Shown here: positions 8,141 through 14,583 of the stretch, piece by piece
How positions within the stretch are numbered: the first letter of the stretch is position 1
How the letters are laid out: every line of letters starts with the position of its first letter
Assembly: GCA_019114345.1 (NCBI GenBank)
Contig: DXFS01000076.1
Location: 1 to 34,697 of the forward strand
From: Candidatus Agathobaculum pullistercoris
Lineage (GTDB): Bacteria > Bacillota > Clostridia > Oscillospirales > Butyricicoccaceae
Length of the DNA stretch: 34,697 nt
Direction: 5' to 3'
Notes under the pieces: model-generated
The model's database searches: none
The model's input: only the letters and a program-made list of their open reading frames with translations
Told to the model about the DNA's origin: nothing
Program-made: the position numbers and the translations under genes

Positions 8141-8169
8141 ATTATAGCAGCTGCCGGAGGAGAAGTCAA
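8141..8169 (-). promoter_or_regulatory. Strong sigma-A promoter of the CNNM/CorC leader
   Basis: On the minus strand, TTGACT (8164-8169), a 17-bp spacer and consensus TATAAT (8141-8146). The predicted start is near 8134, giving a leader of about 160 nt. Confidence 0.85.
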
Positions 8170-8215
8170 ACCCGTTTCTCGACAATTAACGCAATCTGAA
8201 CACCATTCCGGCAGC

Positions 8216-9136
8216 TTACCGCAAAAAGCCCTCCACGATCTTGGCCTCGGCCTCTTCCTCGGTCAGGCCGAGCGTGCACAGCTTGAGGATCTGCTCGCCG
8301 GCGATTTTGCCGATGGCGGCCTCGTGGATCAATGCAGCATCCTCGTGGTTGGCGGCAAGCGCGGGGGAAGCGTTGACCGTGCCGTGCCCCATGATGATGG
8401 CGTCGCACTCGCTGTGGCCCGTGCAGGGGCGGTTGCCGTGGATCACTGAGCGGAACTCCTGATGCGACTGCTCCTTGGCGACCGAGCGCGAGATCAGGTC
8501 GCAGCCGCTGCCGTCGCCGTCCAGCGAAACATTGAAATCGGTAAACGCCTGCTGGCTGCCGTCGGTCAGCAGGCGCTCGCGCACGCGCAGCTTGGCGTTC
8601 GCCGTCAGCTTGGCGGACATCGTGCGGTGGGTGGAATCCACGCCGCCGATCTGGGTGGTCTCCATTTCCATCACGCTGCCCTCGGCCTGCTCGACCTCGG
8701 TGACTGGATCGATCTTGCGCGCACCTGCGCCCGTGCCGGTGCCGAGGTGCTTTTCGAGATACAGCACATGCGCGTTTTTGCCCAGCACAAAGCGGTGGAT
8801 GCCGTTGTGCCGCGCCTCCTCCTCGCCGTCCGAATGTACGCCGCAGCCCGCAACAATGGTCACATCCGCGTTTTCACCGATGTAGAAATCGTTGTACACC
8901 AGATCATCAATGGCGCTGTGCGTCACACAGGCGGGGATATAGACAGTCTCGCCCTTTGTATCCGGCAGGATGGTAACGTCGATGCCGGGCTTATCGGTTT
9001 TGGAGGTGATCTGAATATTTTTCGTGGACTGCCGCCCGGCGCACAGCCCATCCTCCCGGATGTTGTAGGCTGCATTCTGCGGCACACCCGTCCAGCCGGA
9101 TACCGCTTTGAGCAGCCGTTCGGTGATCTTATTCAT
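8216..9136 (-). CDS. SufB/SufD-type Fe-S cluster scaffold protein
   Basis: A 306-residue SUF core-domain protein with the beta-helix-like pattern typical of SufB and SufD. With its ATPase partner it would build iron-sulfur clusters in the cytoplasm. Cys244 (in HSECDAIIM) and Glu272 (in LIHEAAIGKI) align by eye with the SufB residues needed for cluster assembly, suggesting a SufB-like scaffold. It is shorter than classical SufB and resembles the minimal two-gene (SmsCB-type) systems of archaea and Clostridia. I choose ATG 9136, which overlaps the sufC stop by 8 nt and follows a GGAGC site. The longer open frame to 9271 is inside sufC. No SufS or SufU gene is adjacent. Confidence 0.88.
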   Translation of the reverse strand: MNKITERLLKAVSGWTGVPQNAAYNIREDGLCAGRQSTKNIQITSKTDKPGIDVTILPDTKGETVYIPACVTHSAIDDLVYNDFYIGENADVTIVAGCGVHSDGEEEARHNGIHRFVLGKNAHVLYLEKHLGTGTGAGARKIDPVTEVEQAEGSVMEMETTQIGGVDSTHRTMSAKLTANAKLRVRERLLTDGSQQAFTDFNVSLDGDGSGCDLISRSVAKEQSHQEFRSVIHGNRPCTGHSECDAIIMGHGTVNASPALAANHEDAALIHEAAIGKIAGEQILKLCTLGLTEEEAEAKIVEGFLR

Positions 9137-9857
9137 ATTGATGCGCTCCTTCCAGCGGGCAGCCGCAGGCTTTTTCCGTATCGCCAAGCAGGCGGGGGAG
9201 GATCTCCTCCCGGCTTCCCTGTGCGGAGACCTGCCCGTCCGCGATGACGACGATCTCATCCGCGATCTCAAGGATCCGCCGCTGGTGCGAGATGATCAGC
9301 AGCGAACCATCAGTCTCGCGCAGCAGATCCTGGAACACGTCGATCAGTTTCTGGAAGCTCCACAGGTCGATGCCTGCTTCAGGCTCGTCGAATACATACA
9401 GACGTGCGCGGCGCGCAAGTACGGTGGCGATCTCGATGCGCTTGCTTTCGCCGCCGGACAGGCCCGCGCTGACCTCGCGGTCGATATATTCCTTTGCGCA
9501 CAGGCCGACCCGGGACAGGGTCGCGCACAGCGCGTCCTCGTCCATCTGCTCACCCGAGGCGAGCTCCATCAGGTCGCGCACCGTGATGCCCTTGAAGCGG
9601 ACCGGCTGCTGGAAGGCATAGGCAATGCCGTTCTTTGCACGGTCGGTTACGCTCATTTTGTTAATCACGCGGCCGTCCAAGAGGATCTTGCCGCTGTCCG
9701 GCTGGGTAATGCCGGCGATGAGTTTGGCAAGGCTGGTCTTGCCGCCGCCGTTCGGGCCGGTCAGCACGACGCATTTCCGGTCGGGAATGGTCAGGCTGAT
9801 GTGATTGAGAACAGGTTTATCCGGCACGCCCCAGCAAATATCGTTGAGTACCAGCAT
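9129..9857 (-). CDS. sufC: SUF system ATPase SufC
   Basis: A 242-residue ABC-family ATPase that energises the SUF iron-sulfur assembly complex. Walker A GPNGGGKT is at 34-41, the signature LSGGE at 133-137, and Walker B LYVFDE at about 153-158. The phrase FDEPEAGIDLWSF is typical of SufC rather than of transporters, and no permease is nearby. It is translationally coupled to the SufB-like gene downstream. The ribosome site is weak: the best match, AAAGGA, lies about 17 nt away. A TTGACA-16-TACAAT promoter lies upstream. Confidence 0.9.
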   Translation of the reverse strand: MLVLNDICWGVPDKPVLNHISLTIPDRKCVVLTGPNGGGKTSLAKLIAGITQPDSGKILLDGRVINKMSVTDRAKNGIAYAFQQPVRFKGITVRDLMELASGEQMDEDALCATLSRVGLCAKEYIDREVSAGLSGGESKRIEIATVLARRARLYVFDEPEAGIDLWSFQKLIDVFQDLLRETDGSLLIISHQRRILEIADEIVVIADGQVSAQGSREEILPRLLGDTEKACGCPLEGAHQYE

Positions 9858-9904
9858 GATTTATGAGGTCACTATCCTTTCAACAGTGTGTTTTTATCTG
9901 GGTC

Positions 9905-9919
9905 AGGCTGCAGCAGCCT
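9905..9919. repeat. Palindrome just downstream of the suf promoter
   Basis: AGGCTGC and GCAGCCT flank a single base at 9905-9919. This is around or just after the predicted transcription start of the suf operon. It could be an operator. The regulator is unknown. Confidence 0.35.
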
Positions 9920-9929
9920 AGTAACTTTG

Positions 9930-9957
9930 ATTGTACCACTTTCGTCTACAATGTCAA
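9930..9957 (-). promoter_or_regulatory. Promoter of the suf pair
   Basis: On the minus strand, TTGACA (9952-9957), a 16-bp spacer and TACAAT (9930-9935), about 75 bp upstream of sufC. Confidence 0.7.
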
Positions 9958-10064
9958 TACCGATCGATTTTATATGAAAAACAAAATGAGAAATTTCAGA
10001 ACGACGTATAAAACCTGCAGGCAGGCGGCAGACTAATGCTGAAATCACAAAGGAGGTTTTTCAC

Positions 10065-10235
10065 ATGGACAAGTCTCATCGTAATATGTCGATCCGTTGC
10101 ACGGTAGAGCAGTGTGCCAATCACTGCGACAGTGCGGCGTACTGCGCGCTGGACAGCATCACGGTCGGCACGCACGAGGCCAACCCGACTGTCGACCAGT
10201 GCACTGACTGCAAGTCTTTTCAGCGTAAGTGCTGA
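10065..10235 (+). CDS. DUF1540 small cysteine-rich protein
   Basis: A 56-residue protein with the DUF1540 pattern: CTVEQCANHCDSAAYCALDSI near the N-terminus, an ITVGTHEANP centre, and CTDCKSFQ near the C-terminus. It has seven cysteines, suggesting metal binding. DUF1540 proteins are common in spore-forming Firmicutes and their function is unknown. An ideal AAAGGAGG ribosome site precedes the ATG. I found no convincing promoter in the 200 bp upstream. A short echo of its C-terminus occurs just downstream. Confidence 0.85.
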   Translation: MDKSHRNMSIRCTVEQCANHCDSAAYCALDSITVGTHEANPTVDQCTDCKSFQRKC

Positions 10236-10277
10236 GCCGGCCTGCGCGGAACTGACCTGACAGCAGAGCAGTCGGTG

Positions 10278-10298
10278 GACTGCAAATCGTTCCGGTAG
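10278..10298 (+). pseudogene. Possible remnant of a duplicated DUF1540 C-terminus
   Basis: The codons read Asp-Cys-Lys-Ser-Phe-Arg-stop, matching the DCKSF end of the intact DUF1540 gene 43 bp upstream. Synonymous differences (AAA/AAG, TCG/TCT) argue against a very recent copy. Nothing else of a second gene is recognisable, so chance remains possible. Confidence 0.25.
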
Positions 10299-10324
10299 GG
10301 TGCCGAAAGCATGGAACGGAGGCG

Positions 10325-10360
10325 GGAAGGATGCCGGGCGGCGTCCGGCGCCCTTCCTTC
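10325..10360 (+). terminator. Probable terminator after the DUF1540 gene
   Basis: GGAAGG pairs with CCTTCC and GCCGG with CCGGC, with a 2-nt mismatch between the stems. It is followed by a modest T/C-rich run, so efficiency is uncertain. Confidence 0.5.
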
Positions 10361-10378
10361 CTGCTGGCTGCACAGATA

Positions 10379-10407
10379 TTGACAGAATCGCACCGGGCGG
10401 ATATACT
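10379..10407 (+). promoter_or_regulatory. Promoter of the TM1266/ABC transporter operon
   Basis: Consensus TTGACA (10379-10384), a 17-bp spacer and TATACT (10402-10407). The transcript would start near 10414, leaving a leader of about 157 nt. Confidence 0.8.
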
Positions 10408-10413
10408 GAAGCA

Positions 10414-10554
10414 GTAGCTAACCTTTCCTGAAAGCTGCGGGCTGACAGGCAAGCGTGTTCACACAATATTCTGCTGTCAAAGACATGATCTGCGATGAAG
10501 AGCTCAAAAACCGAGGGTTTGCGTCCTGCATCGTGTGGTGCAGGACGCATTTTT
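10414..10554 (+). promoter_or_regulatory. Attenuator-like leader with intrinsic terminator (class unknown)
   Basis: The first ~105 nt hold possible pairings (CTTTC with GAAAG near 10427-10438, and TGACAG with CTGTCA around 10442-10479). A perfect 10-bp terminator stem follows (GCGTCCTGCA at 10521-10530, complement at 10539-10548) with TTTTT at 10550-10554, only a few bases before the AAGGAGGG ribosome site. Position and shape suggest a riboswitch or other RNA-controlled attenuator. I could not match it to the TPP, T-box, SAM, FMN, cobalamin or M-box consensus. Confidence 0.55.
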
Positions 10555-10570
10555 GCAAGGAGGGCACAAA

Positions 10571-10810
10571 ATGGAAAGCCGCATTTCCGTTCTGGCGATT
10601 CTCGTGCAGGACCGGGACGCAACCGGCCCGGTCAACCACCTGCTGCATGAATACGGTGACTGCATCATCGGCCGCATGGGTATCCCGCATCGTAACCGCT
10701 GCTCGATCATCACGATTGTGATGGACTGCACGGCCGATACGGTCAACGCCCTGTCGGGTAAGCTGGGACGTCTGAACAAAGTGCAGGTCCGGTCGATGAT
10801 GGCGGGCTGA
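10571..10810 (+). CDS. TM1266-type putative iron-only hydrogenase system regulator
   Basis: A 79-residue protein of the TM1266 family: an ACT/NikR-C-like fold usually annotated as a regulator of [FeFe]-hydrogenase systems. The pattern SRISVLAILVQDRDATGPVNHLLHEYGDCIIGRMGIPHR is characteristic, although its regulatory role is unproven. I choose ATG 10571, which follows AAGGAGGG. An open frame extends back to 10535 but crosses the terminator hairpin. It is the first gene of an operon with an ABC importer, 14 nt before the binding-protein start. No hydrogenase genes are in the window. Confidence 0.85.
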   Translation: MESRISVLAILVQDRDATGPVNHLLHEYGDCIIGRMGIPHRNRCSIITIVMDCTADTVNALSGKLGRLNKVQVRSMMAG

Positions 10811-10824
10811 AAAGGAGAATGGAT

Positions 10825-11862
10825 ATGAAACATACAAAGCGGATGCTTGCAGTGCTGCTGGCCGCAGCGCTGTCCCTCTCACTGCTTGCCGGATGCAGCA
10901 GCGGAGAGGAGGAAAACCAAACCGACGCAGCGGCAGAAGATACCCAGCAAACCGCGCAAGCGGGATATGAGGACGGCCTGACCACCCGCGTTGCGGCGCT
11001 CAAGGGGCCGACCGCAATGGGGCTGGTCTGCCTGATGCAGGACAACCAGGGAGAGGACGCACCCTACCAGTTTGACCTGTATACATCGGGCGATGAGATC
11101 GTGCCGCTGCTGGCGCAGGGCGAGGTGGATATCGCACTCATTCCGACCAATCTTGCGGCAACGCTGTACCAGCGCACTGAAGGCGGTGTGCAGGTGCTGG
11201 ACGTGAACGCGGGCAACGTGTTGTACGTTGTTTCGCATGAGGACAGTCTGACCGACCTATCCGGCCTCGTGGGAAAAACCGTTTATATGACCGGGAAGGG
11301 AACCTCGCCTGACTGGACGCTGCAATATCTGATGCAGAAAAGCGGCATCAGTGAGGACGAGCTGACGATCGAATTCAAGTCCGAGGCGGCCGAGGTCGTC
11401 TCGGCGCTCGCGCAGGACAGCAAGGCGGCCGGCATTCTGCCGCAGCCGTTTGCAACGGTTGCCATGATGCAGGATCAAGAGCTGGCGCTTAACTTCCCGC
11501 TGGAAAATGCATGGAAGGAATATAGCCCGGACGGCAGCGGCATTGCGACCGGTGTAACGGTCGTGCGCACGGAATTTGCCGCAGAACATCCTGCGGCGGT
11601 GGCGCAGTTCGTGCTGGACCACCAGCAGTCGGTCGCTGCGGCGCAAGAGGATCCCGCACAGGCCGGACAGCTCATTGAGGAAAACGGCATTGTCAATGCC
11701 TCGGTCGCGCAGCAGGTGATCGAGTATTTTAACCCGATGGTTGCGGTATCGGGCGAGCAGATGGAGACCTGGGTCTCGGGATATCTGGAGATGCTCTACG
11801 AGGTCGCGCCCGATGCGGTAGGAGGCCAGTTGCCGGATGAAGGCTTCTACTATCTGGGATAA
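10825..11862 (+). CDS. ABC transporter substrate-binding lipoprotein (NMT1/THI5-like)
   Basis: A 345-residue secreted lipoprotein. The signal peptide ends in a lipobox LLAG-Cys24, after which the mature protein would be anchored outside the membrane. The body resembles periplasmic-binding proteins of the NMT1/THI5 and SsuA/TauA group, whose members bind thiamin precursors, sulfonates or nitrate; the ligand here cannot be told. ATG 10825 is preferred over ATG 10819 because AGGAG lies 7 nt upstream of it and only 1 nt from the other. Its end overlaps the permease start by 26 nt. Confidence 0.85.
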   Translation: MKHTKRMLAVLLAAALSLSLLAGCSSGEEENQTDAAAEDTQQTAQAGYEDGLTTRVAALKGPTAMGLVCLMQDNQGEDAPYQFDLYTSGDEIVPLLAQGEVDIALIPTNLAATLYQRTEGGVQVLDVNAGNVLYVVSHEDSLTDLSGLVGKTVYMTGKGTSPDWTLQYLMQKSGISEDELTIEFKSEAAEVVSALAQDSKAAGILPQPFATVAMMQDQELALNFPLENAWKEYSPDGSGIATGVTVVRTEFAAEHPAAVAQFVLDHQQSVAAAQEDPAQAGQLIEENGIVNASVAQQVIEYFNPMVAVSGEQMETWVSGYLEMLYEVAPDAVGGQLPDEGFYYLG

Positions 11863-12604
11863 TCGCTGGGTGCGCCGCCTGGCGGCAGCGGTATTCTGGC
11901 TGGTTGTGTGGCAGGCGGTATCCATGACAGTGCCCAAGCTCCTGTTTGCAGGCCCTGCACAAACCGTGCAGAGCCTGCTTTCCATGGTGGGGGATGGCGG
12001 GTTCTGGCTGTCGGTCGCGCATTCGCTTGGAAAAATTGCGGGCGGATTTGTGCTGGCTTTCGCGCTGGGATGCGTGCTTGCAGTGCTTGCTTACCGATGC
12101 GCCTTTGTGCGTGTCATGCTCGAGCCTGCGGTGCAGATCATGAAAAGCGTGCCGGTGGCATGCTTTGTTGTGGTGGCGCTGATCTGGATCCGGTCAGCGT
12201 GGATTTCAGTGCTGACATCGCTTTTCGTTGTATTCCCCGCGGTGTACATCAATCTGGACGAAGGGCTGCGCAGTGTAGACGGCAAAATGCTGGAAATGGC
12301 ACGTTTGTTCCGCCTGTCCGGCGGCAGGCGCATCCGTGCGGTCTATCTGGCCGCTGTCATGCCGTATCTGCTGTCCGCGTGCCGGGTTTCGGTCGGCATG
12401 GCGCTTAAGGCAGGCGTGGCAGGCGAGATCATCGGCCTGCCGCGCTGGTCGATCGGGGAACAGCTGTACCTGTCCAAGCTGTACCTGAATACGGCCGATC
12501 TGTTTGCCTGGTCGCTGGTGATCATTGTGATCAGCCTGGCGCTGGAAAAGCTGCTCGTCCGCTTTGCGGCGGACATGCAGCGGAAATGGGGGCAGGCAGG
12601 ATGA
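11837..12604 (+). CDS. ABC transporter permease (SsuC/TauC/ThiX type)
   Basis: A 255-residue inner-membrane permease of the BPD_transp_1 family with about six helices. The conserved coupling loop is near MALKAGVAGEIIGLPRWSIGEQLYLSK, close to the EAA-like motif of the SsuC/TauC group. The start codon lies inside the end of the binding-protein gene with AGGAGG 11 nt upstream, and its stop overlaps the ATPase start as ATGA. The three subunits are therefore translationally coupled. Confidence 0.88.
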   Translation: MKASTIWDNRWVRRLAAAVFWLVVWQAVSMTVPKLLFAGPAQTVQSLLSMVGDGGFWLSVAHSLGKIAGGFVLAFALGCVLAVLAYRCAFVRVMLEPAVQIMKSVPVACFVVVALIWIRSAWISVLTSLFVVFPAVYINLDEGLRSVDGKMLEMARLFRLSGGRRIRAVYLAAVMPYLLSACRVSVGMALKAGVAGEIIGLPRWSIGEQLYLSKLYLNTADLFAWSLVIIVISLALEKLLVRFAADMQRKWGQAG

Positions 12605-13158
12605 TCATTTTTCAGGACGTTTGTAAAGTATTTGACGGCAGGGAAGTGCTGCGCCGCATCGACTGGCGCATCCGGACAGGGGAGCGCTGGCTGGTCAGCG
12701 GCGCCTCCGGTATCGGCAAGACCACACTGCTGCGCCTGCTGATGGGGCTGGATACCCCGGACAGCGGCATGGTCACCGGCACGGACGGGCTGCGCTTCGC
12801 ACCCGTGTTTCAGGAGGACCGCCTGGTCGAGCACTGGAGCGCCATGGCAAATGTGTCGCTGGTTTGTACAGACGGTGCGCGGGTGCGTACAATGCTGACC
12901 GCCCTTCTGCCCACGGATTCGCTGGATCAGCCGGTACACACGCTGTCGGGCGGCATGCGCCGCCGTGTGGCGCTTGCGCGGGCACTGGCTGCGGAAAGCG
13001 ATGTGCTGGTGCTGGACGAGCCGTTTGCCGGGCTGGATCATGCGGCGGCGCTGCACGCCGCACAGGTGATCGAGCAGCAGCGCGCCGGACGCACAGTGGT
13101 CGCAGTATCGCATGGGATGGAGGATTGCTTTGCCGGATACCGGACGCTCACGCTTTAA
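12601..13158 (+). CDS. ABC transporter ATP-binding protein (short)
   Basis: A 185-residue ATPase that powers the importer. Walker A GASGIGKTT, signature LSGGM, Walker B VLVLDEPFAGLD and the H-loop VAVSHGMED are all present. It is shorter than the usual 230-260 residues of this subfamily because several inter-motif loops are trimmed, but no catalytic motif is lost. Start 12601 overlaps the permease stop as ATGA. A terminator lies about 55 bp after the stop. Confidence 0.88.
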   Translation: MIIFQDVCKVFDGREVLRRIDWRIRTGERWLVSGASGIGKTTLLRLLMGLDTPDSGMVTGTDGLRFAPVFQEDRLVEHWSAMANVSLVCTDGARVRTMLTALLPTDSLDQPVHTLSGGMRRRVALARALAAESDVLVLDEPFAGLDHAAALHAAQVIEQQRAGRTVVAVSHGMEDCFAGYRTLTL

Positions 13159-13211
13159 CGAAATGCTATTTTGGCTTGTCGAAAAAGTCCTTCACGCTGC
13201 AGCACGCATAA

Positions 13212-13239
13212 AAACAGCCGTATCTACGGTTGTTTTTTG
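13212..13239 (+). terminator. Intrinsic terminator of the TM1266/ABC operon
   Basis: ACAGCCGTA pairs with TACGGTTGT (one G-U pair) around a 2-nt loop, followed by a six-T run. Confidence 0.8.
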
Positions 13240-13258
13240 CATATTCCAGCAGAAGTGT

Positions 13259-13288
13259 TTGCCAAAAGACCGGGGGTTGTGGTAGTAT
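13259..13288 (+). promoter_or_regulatory. Promoter of the methyltransferase gene
   Basis: TTGCCA (13259-13264), an 18-bp spacer and TAGTAT (13283-13288), 25 bp before the start codon. Confidence 0.55.
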
Positions 13289-13313
13289 ATACCGGTAAAG
13301 GTTGTGATATGGA

Positions 13314-14516
13314 ATGCAAAAAGGAGATTTAGCAAAGCTCAGGCTGCTGCTCAGCGGTATTGCAGCGCGGCTGGATAAAAACCGCGACTATTTTGTGCAG
13401 GCGGATTGCACGTTCACCTCGGGAAAAAAGAAATTTCCCGCCAAACTGACGCGTGCGGAGGAAAACTATGTGCTGCGGTTTCAGGGCAGCACCCGCCCAG
13501 CGGATGCAGACAGCTTCTGTGCGTTTTTTATCGAGCAGGCAGAGAAATTTGACGAATCCATGCTTGTATATACGGAGCGCAGCACGGTGGTCGCGCTGTC
13601 GGTTACTGCGCGCGGCGTACAGATGAAGCAGGCCGAGCGGGAGGCCACAGCAGAGGAAAAGTCCGCAGCGGCCAACCCATTGCTGGACAGCGGGCGGCAG
13701 TATCTGATCCGGGTTGATCAGGCGGCAGCCCTGCTGCGCGAAATCGGGATCCTGACCGCGGAAGGCAAGCTCAAGAACGACATGATCCGCAAGTATAACC
13801 AAATCGACCATTATGTTGAGCTGGTGGCTCCGATGTTCGAAAAGGATGACAGCGAGGAGATCGTTCTGCTTGACTGTGCCTGCAGAAAATCCTACCTCAG
13901 TTTTGTAATGAACTATTACCTGCACGAGGTGCTGCGCCGCCGCTGCCGTGTGATCGGCGTGGATATCAACGAGCATGTGATCGAGGAAAGCCGGGCGATG
14001 GCAAAGCGGCTGGGCTATCATAACATGGTGTTCCAGTGTGCGGATCTGCGCACCTACCAGCCGCCGAAAAACGTGACCGCGGTCATTTCGCTGCACGCCT
14101 GCGATATCGCGACCGACCTTGCGCTTTCGACTGCAATCCGCGCCCGGGCAAAGTATATCGCCTGTGTGCCGTGCTGCCACAAGGAACTGCTCGACCAGTA
14201 TACGCTGCCCGGCCTGGAGCCGCTGACCAAATTCGGCGTATTCAAGGCGCGGTTCAACGATGTGCTCACGGACAGCATGCGCGCGTTGAAGCTTGAAGCG
14301 GAGGGATATAAGGTGTCGGTCGTCGAGTATATCTCGCCGCTCGATACGCCGAAAAATTTGCTCATCCGCGCTGTGCGTACCGGACAGGACAACCTGCGCG
14401 CCCGGCAGGAGTACAATGCGGTGCGCCGTGTACTGGGCACTACCTCTGAACTCGACCGCCGCTGTGCTGAGTTGGAAAATGAGTTTTTCGTCACGGACGA
14501 GGATCTGCTGCTGTAA
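13314..14516 (+). CDS. SAM-dependent methyltransferase (Methyltransf_32-like)
   Basis: A 400-residue protein whose middle resembles class I SAM-dependent methyltransferases of the Methyltransf_32 group; the target is unknown. Motif I region is IVLLDCACRKSYLSFVMNYYL (about 182-202), then VIGVDINEHVIEESR (motif II acidic end) and AVISLHACDIATDLAL. CVPCCHKEL gives a short cysteine motif. The N-terminal ~150 residues are a family-specific extension. Motif I has Arg where a Gly is usual in such loops. The start codon has only a weak AAAGG site upstream, and no better start is visible. Confidence 0.75.
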   Translation: MQKGDLAKLRLLLSGIAARLDKNRDYFVQADCTFTSGKKKFPAKLTRAEENYVLRFQGSTRPADADSFCAFFIEQAEKFDESMLVYTERSTVVALSVTARGVQMKQAEREATAEEKSAAANPLLDSGRQYLIRVDQAAALLREIGILTAEGKLKNDMIRKYNQIDHYVELVAPMFEKDDSEEIVLLDCACRKSYLSFVMNYYLHEVLRRRCRVIGVDINEHVIEESRAMAKRLGYHNMVFQCADLRTYQPPKNVTAVISLHACDIATDLALSTAIRARAKYIACVPCCHKELLDQYTLPGLEPLTKFGVFKARFNDVLTDSMRALKLEAEGYKVSVVEYISPLDTPKNLLIRAVRTGQDNLRARQEYNAVRRVLGTTSELDRRCAELENEFFVTDEDLLL

Positions 14517-14544
14517 CACCTGGAAAACCTCTGAATAAACTGTT

Positions 14545-14561
14545 ATTGAAGTCTCTTCAAT
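14545..14561. repeat. Palindrome upstream of the cysteine-rich protein gene
   Basis: ATTGAAG and CTTCAAT flank TCT, about 10 bp before the GGAGG ribosome site. It could be an operator or an RNA hairpin. No T-run follows. Confidence 0.35.
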
Positions 14562-14583
14562 CACGTTTTTGGAGGTAATCTAC

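Noticed and set aside
10414..10554. TPP riboswitch or T-box before the TM1266 operon
   Set aside because: A partial TGATCTG match resembles TPP helix sequence, but CTGAGA, the second conserved arm and the T-box bulge are missing.
10455..10721. An 88-codon frame starting with GTG in the TM1266 leader
   Set aside because: It crosses the terminator and the TM1266 gene in another frame, with no good ribosome site and no domain.
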